The notes below the pieces were generated by a model. That model was given only the letters and a program-made list of their open reading frames with translations, ran no database searches and was not told the origin of the DNA. Shown piece by piece: positions 45,584 through 54,137 of a stretch of DNA of 64,000 nucleotides (positions within the stretch are counted from its first letter, which is position 1; each line of letters opens with the position of its first letter). Origin of the DNA: Rhodopirellula islandica (GTDB lineage: Bacteria > Planctomycetota > Planctomycetia > Pirellulales > Pirellulaceae); contig NZ_LECT01000001.1 of the NCBI RefSeq assembly GCF_001027925.1, forward strand, positions 124,001 to 188,000. The letters run 5' to 3'. Both the position numbers and the translations under genes were made by a program.

Positions 45584-45641
45584 GGATTGTCTATGCGCGG
45601 TGGCGCTCGAAATTCACGCCCAACCAAATTTTGACCAAACC

Positions 45642-47993
45642 ATGCGATTTGACCAGCACCAAAGTCGTTTGATCCGTCGCTCAGCCGCGTTTCGGCGTGC
45701 TTTGATAGCGGCGGCGGCCGTGGCGGGATTGGCCGGTGGCACGGTGACGGATTCGCGGGCCACATCGGCTCAGGAAGTGGTCGATGTGATCATGAATTCG
45801 AACTCGTTTCAAATTCCATTCAACATTGCGACCTCGGGGACGGCACCCGCCGAAGTGCAATTGTACGTGGCGGTTCCCGCAAACCAACCCAATCCGGCGG
45901 ATCTGTCAGAAACATCTCCGGGGGACTCGCCCGGATCCCGTCCGCTGCCGTCCCCGCGAGCCAACCCGTACGCCGAAGTGGGCTCGCGGAGTCTTCCGGA
46001 TGGGGCCCCCGGTCAGTGGAAGCTGCTCGATCGCCAACCACCGGACGCCCGCCAGTTTGATATTCGCGAATCCGGCGAAGGGACGTTTTGGTTCGCCACC
46101 CGAACGTTGGATGTCAACGGACGTCCGCACCCACCGGGGCCGATCGTTCCCGAATTGAAAGTGGTGGTGGACACACAGGGACCCAAAATCGATCTGCAGG
46201 CCGACGCAGACGCGGATGGACGAGTGGTCGCCAAGTTTTCGATTCAAGACGCCACCGAAGTCCGTCAACTGACGGTCCATTATGTGACCGACACGACCCG
46301 CCGGTGGCAGCTGGCGACCTTGGAGCGAGAAGGAAACACAGGCCGGTTGCAATTGCATCCGGAGGACGATTGGAAGCAATTGTCGCTGCGTCTCCGCGCC
46401 CTCGATCGCGCCGGCAACGAAACCATCGTCAGCGAGTTGGTCCAAAAGCCACGGGTCGCGTCGAAAGCCACCACCCGGTTCGCATCGGGCCCCAATGGCT
46501 ATGGGCCGTCGTTTGGGCAAGGGATTTTTCAAGGTTTCGGAGATCTGCCGGGCGGGGCGTCCCATTCCACCAGCGGTCCTGCTGCGTTGGATGGGCCCGA
46601 GATGCTGCCCTTGCCATCAGGAATGATGCCGGAATCTGTTTCGCCCGTGACTCCAGGCGGCATCGGTGGCGGAAGTCAGGCTCCTGGTCAGTCAGGTTTG
46701 CCTCCCGCCGGGGCGATGGGAGGTGTCGAGGGCATTCGCACTCCCGAAGCAGAAGACTTGCCCGCCCCAGCGCGTCCTCAAACGCCTGCGGAAGCGATGC
46801 GCCCGCTCGATGCGCCCGCTCCTCAGGGACAGACGCCTTCGCCGGTTGCCGAAACGCCGCTGCTGCCCGGTCCGCAGCTGTCCAGTCCGCAGTTGTCCAG
46901 TCCGCAGTTGTCCAGTCCGCAAGGGCCTGGTCTACAAGGTGCGGGCCCGCCAATGCCAGCCGCTCAGGGGGCTGCGCCAGGGGCAACTGGAAACGCGTCC
47001 GCCTCAGAACCCGAGACGCCATTCCATGCGGGGCCATCGCTGCCGGAGTCGATTCCCGCGCCGGCGGGGCTCAATACGAACGCGCCGTCCCAGTTGAACG
47101 CTCCGGCACCCCATCCGCCGGTGGACGGGATTCAGCGTTCCAAAGAACCGGTTCAGTCGCCTTGGTCACCGATCACAGGTGATCGCAAAAGTCGTGATCC
47201 TGTGTCGGCAGGCAACGCCCCCGGCAATCCGTCCAACGGACGTTCGGCGGAGGCTCCTTCTGAAATGCGATATGAGTCGCAGCGTGCCAGTTCCGCGACG
47301 ATGGAGCGAACCACGTTGGATCCGCGTGAAACACTGGACCTCAAACGGTTGGCGGAACGGTCTGTGATTCGGCACAGCGACAGCAATCGATTCAGCTTGG
47401 ATTTTGAAATCGAAGCGATTGGCGGCCGCGGCGTCGAAGCAATTGAGTTGTATGGGACCATCGATGGCGGCCTGAACTGGAAACGGTGGGGCACCGATCC
47501 CGACAAAGCCAGTCCGTTTGACATCGAAACCAACGGCGAAGGCATCTTCGGATTCCAAATCGTGGTCGTCGCCGCCAATGGTTTGACCAGCCCACGACCG
47601 CTCAGCGGGGACGCACCCGACATTGTGGTGGTGGTCGACCAGACCGAACCCGAGGTCAGCATCAACGGGGCCCGCTACGGGGAAGCCGATCGTGCTGGAT
47701 CGTTGGTGATCGCCTATCGATGCCAAGACCAATATTTGATGTCGCGTCCGATCACACTTTCCTTTAGTGATACACCGGAAGGACCTTGGACCACCATCGC
47801 CGCTGGGTTGCGAAACCTGGGCGATTACGTGTGGCCCGCGGACCCTCAGTTGCCACGTCAAATCTATTTGCGAATCGATGCCACGGACCAGGCTGGCAAT
47901 GTCGGCAGTTACGTGCTCGATCAACCGGTGGACACTCGTGGGTTGGCCCCGCGAGCTCGCATTCGTGCGTTCCGATCCATCTCCAGTCGATAG
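45642..47993 (+). CDS. Large exported Pro-rich hypothetical protein
   Basis: About 783 aa from ATG 45642 (MRFDQHQSRLIRRSAAFRR), with a signal peptide (ALIAAAAVAGLAGGTVTDSRA); ATG 45600 is in frame upstream. The N-terminal region (about 40-280) and the C-terminal region (about 580-770) each contain beta-rich modules of similar style (FDIRESGEGTFWFATRTLDV and FDIETNGEGIFGFQIVVVAA; VVVDTQGPKIDL and VVVDQTEPEVSI), so the ends look like repeats of one domain. The middle is a Pro/Ala/Gly/Gln-rich linker with three tandem QLSSP units. No enzyme motif. A secreted or envelope role is inferred. Confidence 0.85.
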   Translation: MRFDQHQSRLIRRSAAFRRALIAAAAVAGLAGGTVTDSRATSAQEVVDVIMNSNSFQIPFNIATSGTAPAEVQLYVAVPANQPNPADLSETSPGDSPGSRPLPSPRANPYAEVGSRSLPDGAPGQWKLLDRQPPDARQFDIRESGEGTFWFATRTLDVNGRPHPPGPIVPELKVVVDTQGPKIDLQADADADGRVVAKFSIQDATEVRQLTVHYVTDTTRRWQLATLEREGNTGRLQLHPEDDWKQLSLRLRALDRAGNETIVSELVQKPRVASKATTRFASGPNGYGPSFGQGIFQGFGDLPGGASHSTSGPAALDGPEMLPLPSGMMPESVSPVTPGGIGGGSQAPGQSGLPPAGAMGGVEGIRTPEAEDLPAPARPQTPAEAMRPLDAPAPQGQTPSPVAETPLLPGPQLSSPQLSSPQLSSPQGPGLQGAGPPMPAAQGAAPGATGNASASEPETPFHAGPSLPESIPAPAGLNTNAPSQLNAPAPHPPVDGIQRSKEPVQSPWSPITGDRKSRDPVSAGNAPGNPSNGRSAEAPSEMRYESQRASSATMERTTLDPRETLDLKRLAERSVIRHSDSNRFSLDFEIEAIGGRGVEAIELYGTIDGGLNWKRWGTDPDKASPFDIETNGEGIFGFQIVVVAANGLTSPRPLSGDAPDIVVVVDQTEPEVSINGARYGEADRAGSLVIAYRCQDQYLMSRPITLSFSDTPEGPWTTIAAGLRNLGDYVWPADPQLPRQIYLRIDATDQAGNVGSYVLDQPVDTRGLAPRARIRAFRSISSR
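46876..46920 (+). repeat. Three tandem 15-bp units
   Basis: CAGCTGTCCAGTCCG followed by two copies of CAGTTGTCCAGTCCG, encoding QLSSP three times in the linker of the Pro-rich protein. One substitution in the first unit. Confidence 0.9.
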
Positions 47994-48050
47994 TGGTGTC
48001 TCGCGTCTGACGCGTGGGGCACGAATCCTGCTTTTCAACTGATCTTGATT

Positions 48051-49085
48051 ATGTCTCTGGAGTCATCCTCTCCCATGCGGATTCTGCTCGGCCAACCAGG
48101 TGATCTTTCCGATTGCATTTTGACATTGCCCGTCGCGTGCTCGCTGAAAGAGCATTTCCCGGAATCGCAGGTCACGATCGCGGTCGGAGTGGAGCAAGCT
48201 GACTTCTTGGAGCAGCATGCCGCGATTGACGAAGTCATTCAATTGCCAACCCGATGGAACCGATCTCCACGTGGCATCCGCGGCGTCAAGCAGACGCTGG
48301 ATTCGCAGACCTACGAGGTGGCCATCGATTGTGATGACTCCTTTGTTTCTGCCTTGGTTTGTCAGTTGTCCGGTGCCAACCGCCGAATTGGTTGGGACAC
48401 GACGCCACGTTTCGCACCCCGACGTCAGTTGCTCAACGAGTTGGTGACACCGGTGTTTCACCATGTGGTGGATCGTCGGTTGGAATTGCTGACGCCGCTC
48501 GCCGTGGATCGTCCACGAGCCCGGTTTGATTGGCCGGTCGATTCGGCTGATCACGGTTGGGCGATGCGATACCGGCATCGTTGGGCTGGACAGGACTTGG
48601 CGTTGATGGACACCGGCCGAGTTTTCACGTCGGTCGGATGGATGTTCGATCGCTACGCCGCGACCGCACGCTATCTGGCGGACCGGTTTCAGATGCACAC
48701 CATCGTGACCTGGCGAACGTTCGAGGAACGATTGAAGGCGGAGCAGATTGTGGCTTGTGCCGGGGACGCCGCTTCGCTGGCACCTGACATGACGCTATCA
48801 TTGGCCGCTGCACTCAGTTCATTGACCCGAGTTGTGATCGCGGAAGACACACCGATCTTGCACGCATCGGTCGCCGCTGGTGCCAATGTGGTGGGCTTGT
48901 ATGGTCCACTGGAAGGAACCGGATCGCCTTCCGCTCGCGGACCGTACCAGCAACACGCCTTGGCAATGGAAAACAAAGCCCGCGGCGGATCGCCCAATCG
49001 AGAAGCCATTAACCGGGTCGGCGTCGAACACGTCTGCCAATGGATTGATCAACTTCAGGCTCCTGCGTTTGCAGAGGCAGCCTAA
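48051..49085 (+). CDS. Glycosyltransferase family 9 (heptosyltransferase-like)
   Basis: About 344 aa. The N-terminus MRILLGQPGDLSDCILTLPV (ATG 48075) is the typical GT9 start, and GGAG lies 13 bases before it; ATG 48051 is an in-frame alternative used here. The C-terminal half has the nucleotide-sugar region: TLSLAAALSSLTRVVIAEDT, then ILHASVAAGANVVGLYGPLE. The family transfers heptose or related sugars in LPS or surface glycan synthesis. It sits 26 bases upstream of a GT10-like gene in the same direction, so they likely form an operon. Confidence 0.85.
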   Translation: MSLESSSPMRILLGQPGDLSDCILTLPVACSLKEHFPESQVTIAVGVEQADFLEQHAAIDEVIQLPTRWNRSPRGIRGVKQTLDSQTYEVAIDCDDSFVSALVCQLSGANRRIGWDTTPRFAPRRQLLNELVTPVFHHVVDRRLELLTPLAVDRPRARFDWPVDSADHGWAMRYRHRWAGQDLALMDTGRVFTSVGWMFDRYAATARYLADRFQMHTIVTWRTFEERLKAEQIVACAGDAASLAPDMTLSLAAALSSLTRVVIAEDTPILHASVAAGANVVGLYGPLEGTGSPSARGPYQQHALAMENKARGGSPNREAINRVGVEHVCQWIDQLQAPAFAEAA

Positions 49086-49111
49086 CTCCAACCGCTCTTG
49101 TCCTCCCTGTT

Positions 49112-50137
49112 ATGACCGACCGCGTTGGCATCGTTCCCTTTGGCAATGCGGCCGAGAGCTACCACCGAATGCTGCCCGCATTCCCAGGGACGCTTGGCCA
49201 ATCTGGTGTGCTTGGTGAGTCAAGTGATGAACCGCTTCGCCAGGTTCATTTCAGTCACGATTTGGAGGACGCGGATTGGTTGGTGGTCGCTCACCTGACC
49301 GCCGAGGTGCTACCAACAACGATTCCCCGGTCTCGGCGTATTTTGGTGACCGGCGAGCCTTCTCCTGCAGTCGACATTGGTGCCCGCAATGCCAACCAGT
49401 TTGGGATTTTGATCTCGCCCTACAACATCCCGGGTTACACGGGGACTTGGGTTCCCAGTCATGGTGGATTGCCATGGTTCTTTGGACGACAAACCGAATC
49501 GCTTCGCCGACTGGAAGACCTCGAAGCGTTGCCCGTGCCTGAGAAGTCGCCGACGATCTCCGCCGTCATCTCCACCAAGGTGTTGCACGAAGGCCACCGA
49601 CAACGTTTGCGGTTTGTCCATCGGTTGCAAGAAGCGATCGGTGACCGGTTGCACCTGTATGGTCGCGGGATTCGCGACGTGAATGACAAAGCCGACGCGA
49701 TCTTGCCGCATGCGTATCACCTGTCGCTCGAGAATGTCTGCGAGCCGAATTACTGGAGCGAGAAGATCAGCGATGCGTTCTTGGGATACTCCCTGCCGTT
49801 GTACGCGGGTTGCACCAACATTGAAAATTGGTTCGATCCTGACAGCTTTGTGACGCTCCATCTCGATGACATTGACGGCTCGGTCAAGCACGTCCAGCAG
49901 ATCCTCGACAGCGATCTCTATTCCCAGTGTTTGCCTGCGATTCGCCGAAGTCGGGAACGGGTGCTGCATCACGAAACGCTGTTTCATTTACTCGCCCGAA
50001 CGATTGTTGCCAATCCAAGCGACGACCCACGCATGGCCACGGCTGAAACGATCCACACCAAGCCGGAACGAACGGTCTGGCAAAAGGTCCGCAAAGAGTT
50101 CAAACGCACCTACCACCGGCTCACGTTTCGGCCGTGA
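49112..50137 (+). CDS. Glycosyltransferase family 10 (alpha-fucosyltransferase-like)
   Basis: 341 aa. The diagnostic region HLYGRGIRDVNDKADAILPH is followed by AYHLSLENVCEPNYWSEKIS and DAFLGYSLPLYAGCTNIENW, matching the conserved GDP-sugar domain of GT10 (Glu/Asn and the Y-x-S/T-E-K motif). The C-terminal Arg/Lys-rich tail may attach to membrane. It follows the GT9 gene. It would add fucose or a similar sugar to a surface glycan; donor specificity is not proven. Confidence 0.78.
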   Translation: MTDRVGIVPFGNAAESYHRMLPAFPGTLGQSGVLGESSDEPLRQVHFSHDLEDADWLVVAHLTAEVLPTTIPRSRRILVTGEPSPAVDIGARNANQFGILISPYNIPGYTGTWVPSHGGLPWFFGRQTESLRRLEDLEALPVPEKSPTISAVISTKVLHEGHRQRLRFVHRLQEAIGDRLHLYGRGIRDVNDKADAILPHAYHLSLENVCEPNYWSEKISDAFLGYSLPLYAGCTNIENWFDPDSFVTLHLDDIDGSVKHVQQILDSDLYSQCLPAIRRSRERVLHHETLFHLLARTIVANPSDDPRMATAETIHTKPERTVWQKVRKEFKRTYHRLTFRP

Positions 50138-50247
50138 CGAAGGGCTCTCCGTCGCCGGATTCGCCAAGGGCGAACGTGCATGCATGACTCCGGAGGAGTC
50201 CACGTTGGTAGCTCGGGGTGCCGGAACGGCGCATCGCTTGGTCCGGC
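50138..50247. other. Convergent gap with short hairpin
   Basis: Contains the perfect hairpin GACTCCGGAGGAGTC (50186-50200). The surrounding GCATGACTCCGGAGGAG matches GCATGACCCCGGAGGGG near 16454-16470. No T tract. Confidence 0.5.
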
Positions 50248-51021
50248 CTACTTGCTGGAGCGTTCGCCCCAGAGACGGCCGAGGAGGTCGTGCAGCGTTG
50301 GGTCGTGTTGCTCGAGTTCGGCTCGCACGAAGGGGAAGAAGTCGTTGCGATAGAAGTAAGCCTCGGTGCCTTCGGCAAAGTATTCCTTGTGGTTGCTCAG
50401 TCCGTAGTGGCGGACGGTTTGGCCGGTGTACAGCAACACGTTTTCGTATCGTTTCTCCACCTTGGCGTCTTCAAACGCCGCGATGATCTCCGGATGATCA
50501 AAGCTCAGAAATTGATCGTGATAGGCATGCGCCAGTTCATGCAGAATCATCGCGGGATGCTTGAGCATCTGCTCCTTCGATAACAGCTGATTTGCTCGCG
50601 GAAGGTGAACCTTCTTCGTCAGTCGCTCATCGTGTCCATTGGCCAGCAACCAGCCACGGCTGGGATGGTACTGCATCGTTCCCAGACTCGGATGTTCTTC
50701 TTCGAGCCAAATCTCGACTCGTTGCAACTTCGCAAGTGTTTCGGAAGGGATCAGAATCTGGATGCGTTGCAGATGGTTGGCAAGCATCGTCAGCGAGCGG
50801 TGTTCTTTCTCGGAAGCATCGTCACCCGAAACAGTTTCACCCAAGAGAACGGGTTCGATGTGCACTCTCCAGCCTTCGATCTCACGGACCACCGGATCGA
50901 ATCGCGGGGGCGATTGGGCTGGGCCGTCGTTTGCCAACACCGGCGTCAGAACCGCCAGGCAAAGAAACGAGAGACCAAGCAGCCTCCCGGTGGAAGGTAT
51001 CCGGATGGCTTGGTTCATCAT
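50248..51021 (-). CDS. Secreted zinc metallopeptidase-like protein
   Basis: 257 aa with a signal peptide (LLGLSFLCLAVLTPVLAND). The zinc motif HELAH is at 161-165 (AMILHELAHAYHDQFLSFD), and a distal glutamate lies in EYFAEGTEAYFYRNDFFP (E217 or E220). This matches the gluzincin layout of lethal-factor-like or related families. Upstream are SLGTMQYHPSRGWL and HLPRANQLL. The start may be the first or second Met. It lies 37 bases downstream of the redoxin-cytochrome gene on the same strand. Substrate unknown; a periplasmic or secreted location is inferred from the signal. Confidence 0.8.
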   Translation of the reverse strand: MMNQAIRIPSTGRLLGLSFLCLAVLTPVLANDGPAQSPPRFDPVVREIEGWRVHIEPVLLGETVSGDDASEKEHRSLTMLANHLQRIQILIPSETLAKLQRVEIWLEEEHPSLGTMQYHPSRGWLLANGHDERLTKKVHLPRANQLLSKEQMLKHPAMILHELAHAYHDQFLSFDHPEIIAAFEDAKVEKRYENVLLYTGQTVRHYGLSNHKEYFAEGTEAYFYRNDFFPFVRAELEQHDPTLHDLLGRLWGERSSK

Positions 51022-51058
51022 CGGCTCTTGGTCGCATTGGGAGGTTCGACTGCGAAAG

Positions 51059-52816
51059 TCAGTCGGCCTTCACCATGTCCATGAAGCCGATCATCATTTC
51101 ATTCCAACTTTGGTCGCCCCATCCAACGGTCTGGGAAGGATCGGGGTTGCTCAGATTGTATTCCGAGTTGTCAAAGACCGCACGGCAGTGGACGACGGTC
51201 CCCCGAGGCAATTTTCGAGGTTCCTTCAGGATGTACTTCATCTGCCAGTTGAAATCGTAGGCGGGAACGTCCAGCAGGATTTCTTCTTCGCCATTGGGGA
51301 AGTGCGCCGTGTAGCGGAACGCTTTGCCGCGCAGGTGCATGTGTGGTGTCATCCCAAGCAGTTCGATGTCCCTTCGGACGGTGTGCTTCGCCGTCACCAC
51401 GTGGTTGGCTTCGCCAGGTGGGATTCTGAATTTTGTTTCGATCGCGATGGCGCCTTCCAGTTCTCGGTCCACATTGGCTTTGTCGGTGAACTTGACCCCG
51501 ATGTACGACAGATCGCTTTGGGCGGTGCCGTTGGGGGTGTAGTGCATCTCAAACAACAGCTTGCTGCCGGCTTCCGCATGGATCGCGACCCCGTCATCCA
51601 GATCGACCGGGGTGCTGCCGGGAGCGTAGCCCACCAACACCTTTCGTAGATCCACATTCCTGCCGCCCGGCGGGATCACATAGACCAAGATATGGTGAAC
51701 AACGGCTCGGTTTTGAGGGCGTGCTTCGCAGGCAATGACGAACTTGTCCTCGTCCCAACCAGGATCGATCACGAATCGTTGATAGTCGACCACTCCTTCG
51801 GCGGGCACCTCGAATGGTTTGTCTCGCATTGGGATGACTTGATCGGGCTCGCCAATCTGCCATCCCGTGATGAACACGGGAGGTTCGGGCAGGTCCGACG
51901 GATCACCCTCGGGCATCCCACCATCGACCCATTGTTCAATCAAGTCCTTTTCTTCCTCGGACAACCGCGCGTCGTTGGCGAATTCGCCGTGTGCCGGGTT
52001 GGCCGACCAAGGCGGCATGCGGTTGTTGCCGATCACTTCGAGGATCGTGTCCTCCCATCCCTGCGTGTCTTCGTAGCTGGTCAGGGTGAACGGCGCGATT
52101 TCGCCGTCGCGGTGGCAAGTGACGCATCGTGAATTGAAAATCGGTGCGATGTGTTGGGTGTAGGTGATCTCGCCCAGTTCCGCGACTTCTTTGGTTCGTC
52201 CGATGTGGCAACCAACGGCCTCCGTCTTTGGTTGGGTGATCGATTTTCCGGCCAGCAGTTCTTCCACCGCGATGGCCAAATCGGAACGTGTCTTCTTGTC
52301 GCGAGCGTAGCCGACTCCGTACTGGTCATCGATGCGGCCGTGGTAGCGAATGACGCGATCGGCATCGATCAGGAAAACCTCGGGGGTTCGTTCGGCTTTC
52401 ATTGCATCCGCGACGACGTTGCCTTTGTCCTTCAGCATCGGAAAGGCGATTTCGTGACGATGCACGTAGGCAGCCATTTCGGTCAGGCTGTCTTGTTTGT
52501 TGGAGTTGATCCCGATGACCTGGAGGCCGCGATCTCCGAATTTTTCCTGAAGGTCATTCAGTCGTGGACCATACAGTTTTGCCAGCGGGCACTCGGTTCC
52601 CAGGAAGACAATCGCCGCGCACTTCTTGCCCTCGAAATCGCTTAGCGAAACGGGTTTGCCGTAGGCGTTGGGCAGCGTGAACGTTGCGACCTGCTCTCCG
52701 ATCGGAGAAGTGTCCGAACCTTCGGACTGGCGACCCGTCGCGGCATTGGCGAACGGGAACCAGGCATTTCCACCAATCAAGCATACGACTGCGAAGCAAA
52801 CCAAACGACGATGCAT
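51059..52816 (-). CDS. Redoxin-cytochrome c-copper monooxygenase-like fusion protein
   Basis: 585 aa with a signal peptide (RLVCFAVVCLIGGNAWFPFA). Domain 1 (about 40-190) is a thioredoxin/AhpC-type redoxin with a single conserved Cys (FLGTECPLAK, C76). Domain 2 (about 215-310) is a c-type cytochrome with CVTCH at 231-235 and a later MPPW that could donate the axial Met. Domain 3 (about 330-580) resembles the copper type II ascorbate-dependent monooxygenase fold, with NRAVVHHILVYV and GMTPHMHLRGKAFRY as candidate copper sites. Such chains are widespread in planctomycetes. A periplasmic redox role is inferred. Confidence 0.85.
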   Translation of the reverse strand: MHRRLVCFAVVCLIGGNAWFPFANAATGRQSEGSDTSPIGEQVATFTLPNAYGKPVSLSDFEGKKCAAIVFLGTECPLAKLYGPRLNDLQEKFGDRGLQVIGINSNKQDSLTEMAAYVHRHEIAFPMLKDKGNVVADAMKAERTPEVFLIDADRVIRYHGRIDDQYGVGYARDKKTRSDLAIAVEELLAGKSITQPKTEAVGCHIGRTKEVAELGEITYTQHIAPIFNSRCVTCHRDGEIAPFTLTSYEDTQGWEDTILEVIGNNRMPPWSANPAHGEFANDARLSEEEKDLIEQWVDGGMPEGDPSDLPEPPVFITGWQIGEPDQVIPMRDKPFEVPAEGVVDYQRFVIDPGWDEDKFVIACEARPQNRAVVHHILVYVIPPGGRNVDLRKVLVGYAPGSTPVDLDDGVAIHAEAGSKLLFEMHYTPNGTAQSDLSYIGVKFTDKANVDRELEGAIAIETKFRIPPGEANHVVTAKHTVRRDIELLGMTPHMHLRGKAFRYTAHFPNGEEEILLDVPAYDFNWQMKYILKEPRKLPRGTVVHCRAVFDNSEYNLSNPDPSQTVGWGDQSWNEMMIGFMDMVKAD

Positions 52817-53034
52817 CAGAGACCTCGGGCGGAGAGAATCAACAGGAAACGCTAGTTTCGCTGAAATGCGGTGGGCGTGTCACCCGCAGTTCCGTCTCGA
52901 ATTGTACCGAGGTGTTCGACGCCGTGGCGGAAAGGCCGGTTGGGATGCCTTCGGGCGGAACTCCCAGGGATCCGAATTCTGGCAAATCCGGCTACGGGAA
53001 TGGCACGCCCCGATGCTCAAGACGCGGCGGAATC
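52817..53034. other. Gap between redoxin-cytochrome and epimerase genes
   Basis: About 220 GC-rich bases between minus-strand genes. No ORF, repeat or terminator is evident. It should contain the promoter of the redoxin-cytochrome gene. Confidence 0.4.
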
Positions 53035-54027
53035 CTACGGCAGTTCGAGTTCGCCCGACCAAGGCTGGTTGTCGCGGTACCAATCGACGGATGCGGCCAG
53101 TCCCTCGTTCAGTTCCACTTTCGGTGTCCAGCCGATCAATTCTTTTGCCTTGCTGATGTCGGCAGAGGTGATTTTGACATCGGCTTTGTGGAACGTCTTG
53201 TGTTCGACCTTGGCTTTCTTGCCCAGCAAGTTTTCGAGTCGACCGATGATGTCGTTCAAAGAGACTGGGGTTCCGCCGCCGCCCAAGTTGATGACTTCGT
53301 ATCCAACGGGCTGCAGTGCCGCGATCGTTCCGGCGGCGATGTCGGAAACATAGGTGAAATCGCGAGATTGTTCGCCATCACCAAACAATTCGATCGGCGT
53401 GCCTTCGTCGATCCATTTGATGAATCGGAAGATGCACATGTCGGGACGTCCCGCGGGACCGTAGACGGTGAAGTAGCGGCAAACCGAGACGTCGATGTCG
53501 TACAAATGATGGTACGAGTAAGCCATCGCTTCGGCGGCTTTCTTGCTGGCCGCGTAAGGCGAGATTGGCGTGTTGACGGACAGCGTTTCGACAAACGGCA
53601 TCGGTTGACCGGCGTACAAAGACGAAGTCGACGCGAGCACATACTTCTTCACGCCGACGCGCCGCATTTGGTCCAGCAGGTTGAGGCTGCCCATCGCGTT
53701 GGTCGTCATGTAGACGTGCGGGTTCTCCATGCTGTATCGGACACCAGCACGAGCGGCCAAGTTCAGCACCGCATCGAATGAATTATCGTCGAAGAGTTTC
53801 TGCAGCGTCGATGAGTCTTCGATGTCGCCCCGCACAAACGTGAACGCGTCGCCTTGCGAGGTCAGTTTCTCCAATCGGTGCTCTTTCAACTGCACGTCGT
53901 AGTAGTCGTTGACGTTGTCGATGCCGACCACGCGGTGACCGTCCGCCAGCAACTGCGAGGCGACTTCGTTGGCGATGAAACCAGCGCATCCGGTAACCAG
54001 GTACGTTTTGGACGACGAATCGGGCAT
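53035..54027 (-). CDS. NAD-dependent nucleotide-sugar epimerase (UDP-glucuronate 4-epimerase type)
   Basis: 330 aa, extended short-chain dehydrogenase. The Rossmann motif reads TGCAGFIA, with Ala in place of the last Gly of the usual GxxGxxG. Catalytic Ser/Thr and Tyr-Lys are in STSSLYAG and SPYAASKKAAEAMAYSY. FTVYGPAGRPDMCIFRFIKW and the C-terminal TPKVELNEGLAASVDWYRD are typical of GalE/WbpP/CapI enzymes. It is divergent from wecB, consistent with a surface-polysaccharide sugar-nucleotide role. Exact substrate uncertain. Confidence 0.88.
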   Translation of the reverse strand: MPDSSSKTYLVTGCAGFIANEVASQLLADGHRVVGIDNVNDYYDVQLKEHRLEKLTSQGDAFTFVRGDIEDSSTLQKLFDDNSFDAVLNLAARAGVRYSMENPHVYMTTNAMGSLNLLDQMRRVGVKKYVLASTSSLYAGQPMPFVETLSVNTPISPYAASKKAAEAMAYSYHHLYDIDVSVCRYFTVYGPAGRPDMCIFRFIKWIDEGTPIELFGDGEQSRDFTYVSDIAAGTIAALQPVGYEVINLGGGGTPVSLNDIIGRLENLLGKKAKVEHKTFHKADVKITSADISKAKELIGWTPKVELNEGLAASVDWYRDNQPWSGELELP

Positions 54028-54137
54028 CAGTTCGTGGCTCTCGGTTCGGGGTTGTGGAAAGTTCGCTGGGGTTCGGCGAGGTTCAAACTATAGTGGGCGG
54101 CCAGTTCCTCCATCCGATTTGCCACGCAGTCTAGTCA
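54028..54137. promoter_or_regulatory. Divergent region between epimerase and wecB
   Basis: 110 bases between opposite starts must hold both promoters. No confident boxes are seen. Confidence 0.35.
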
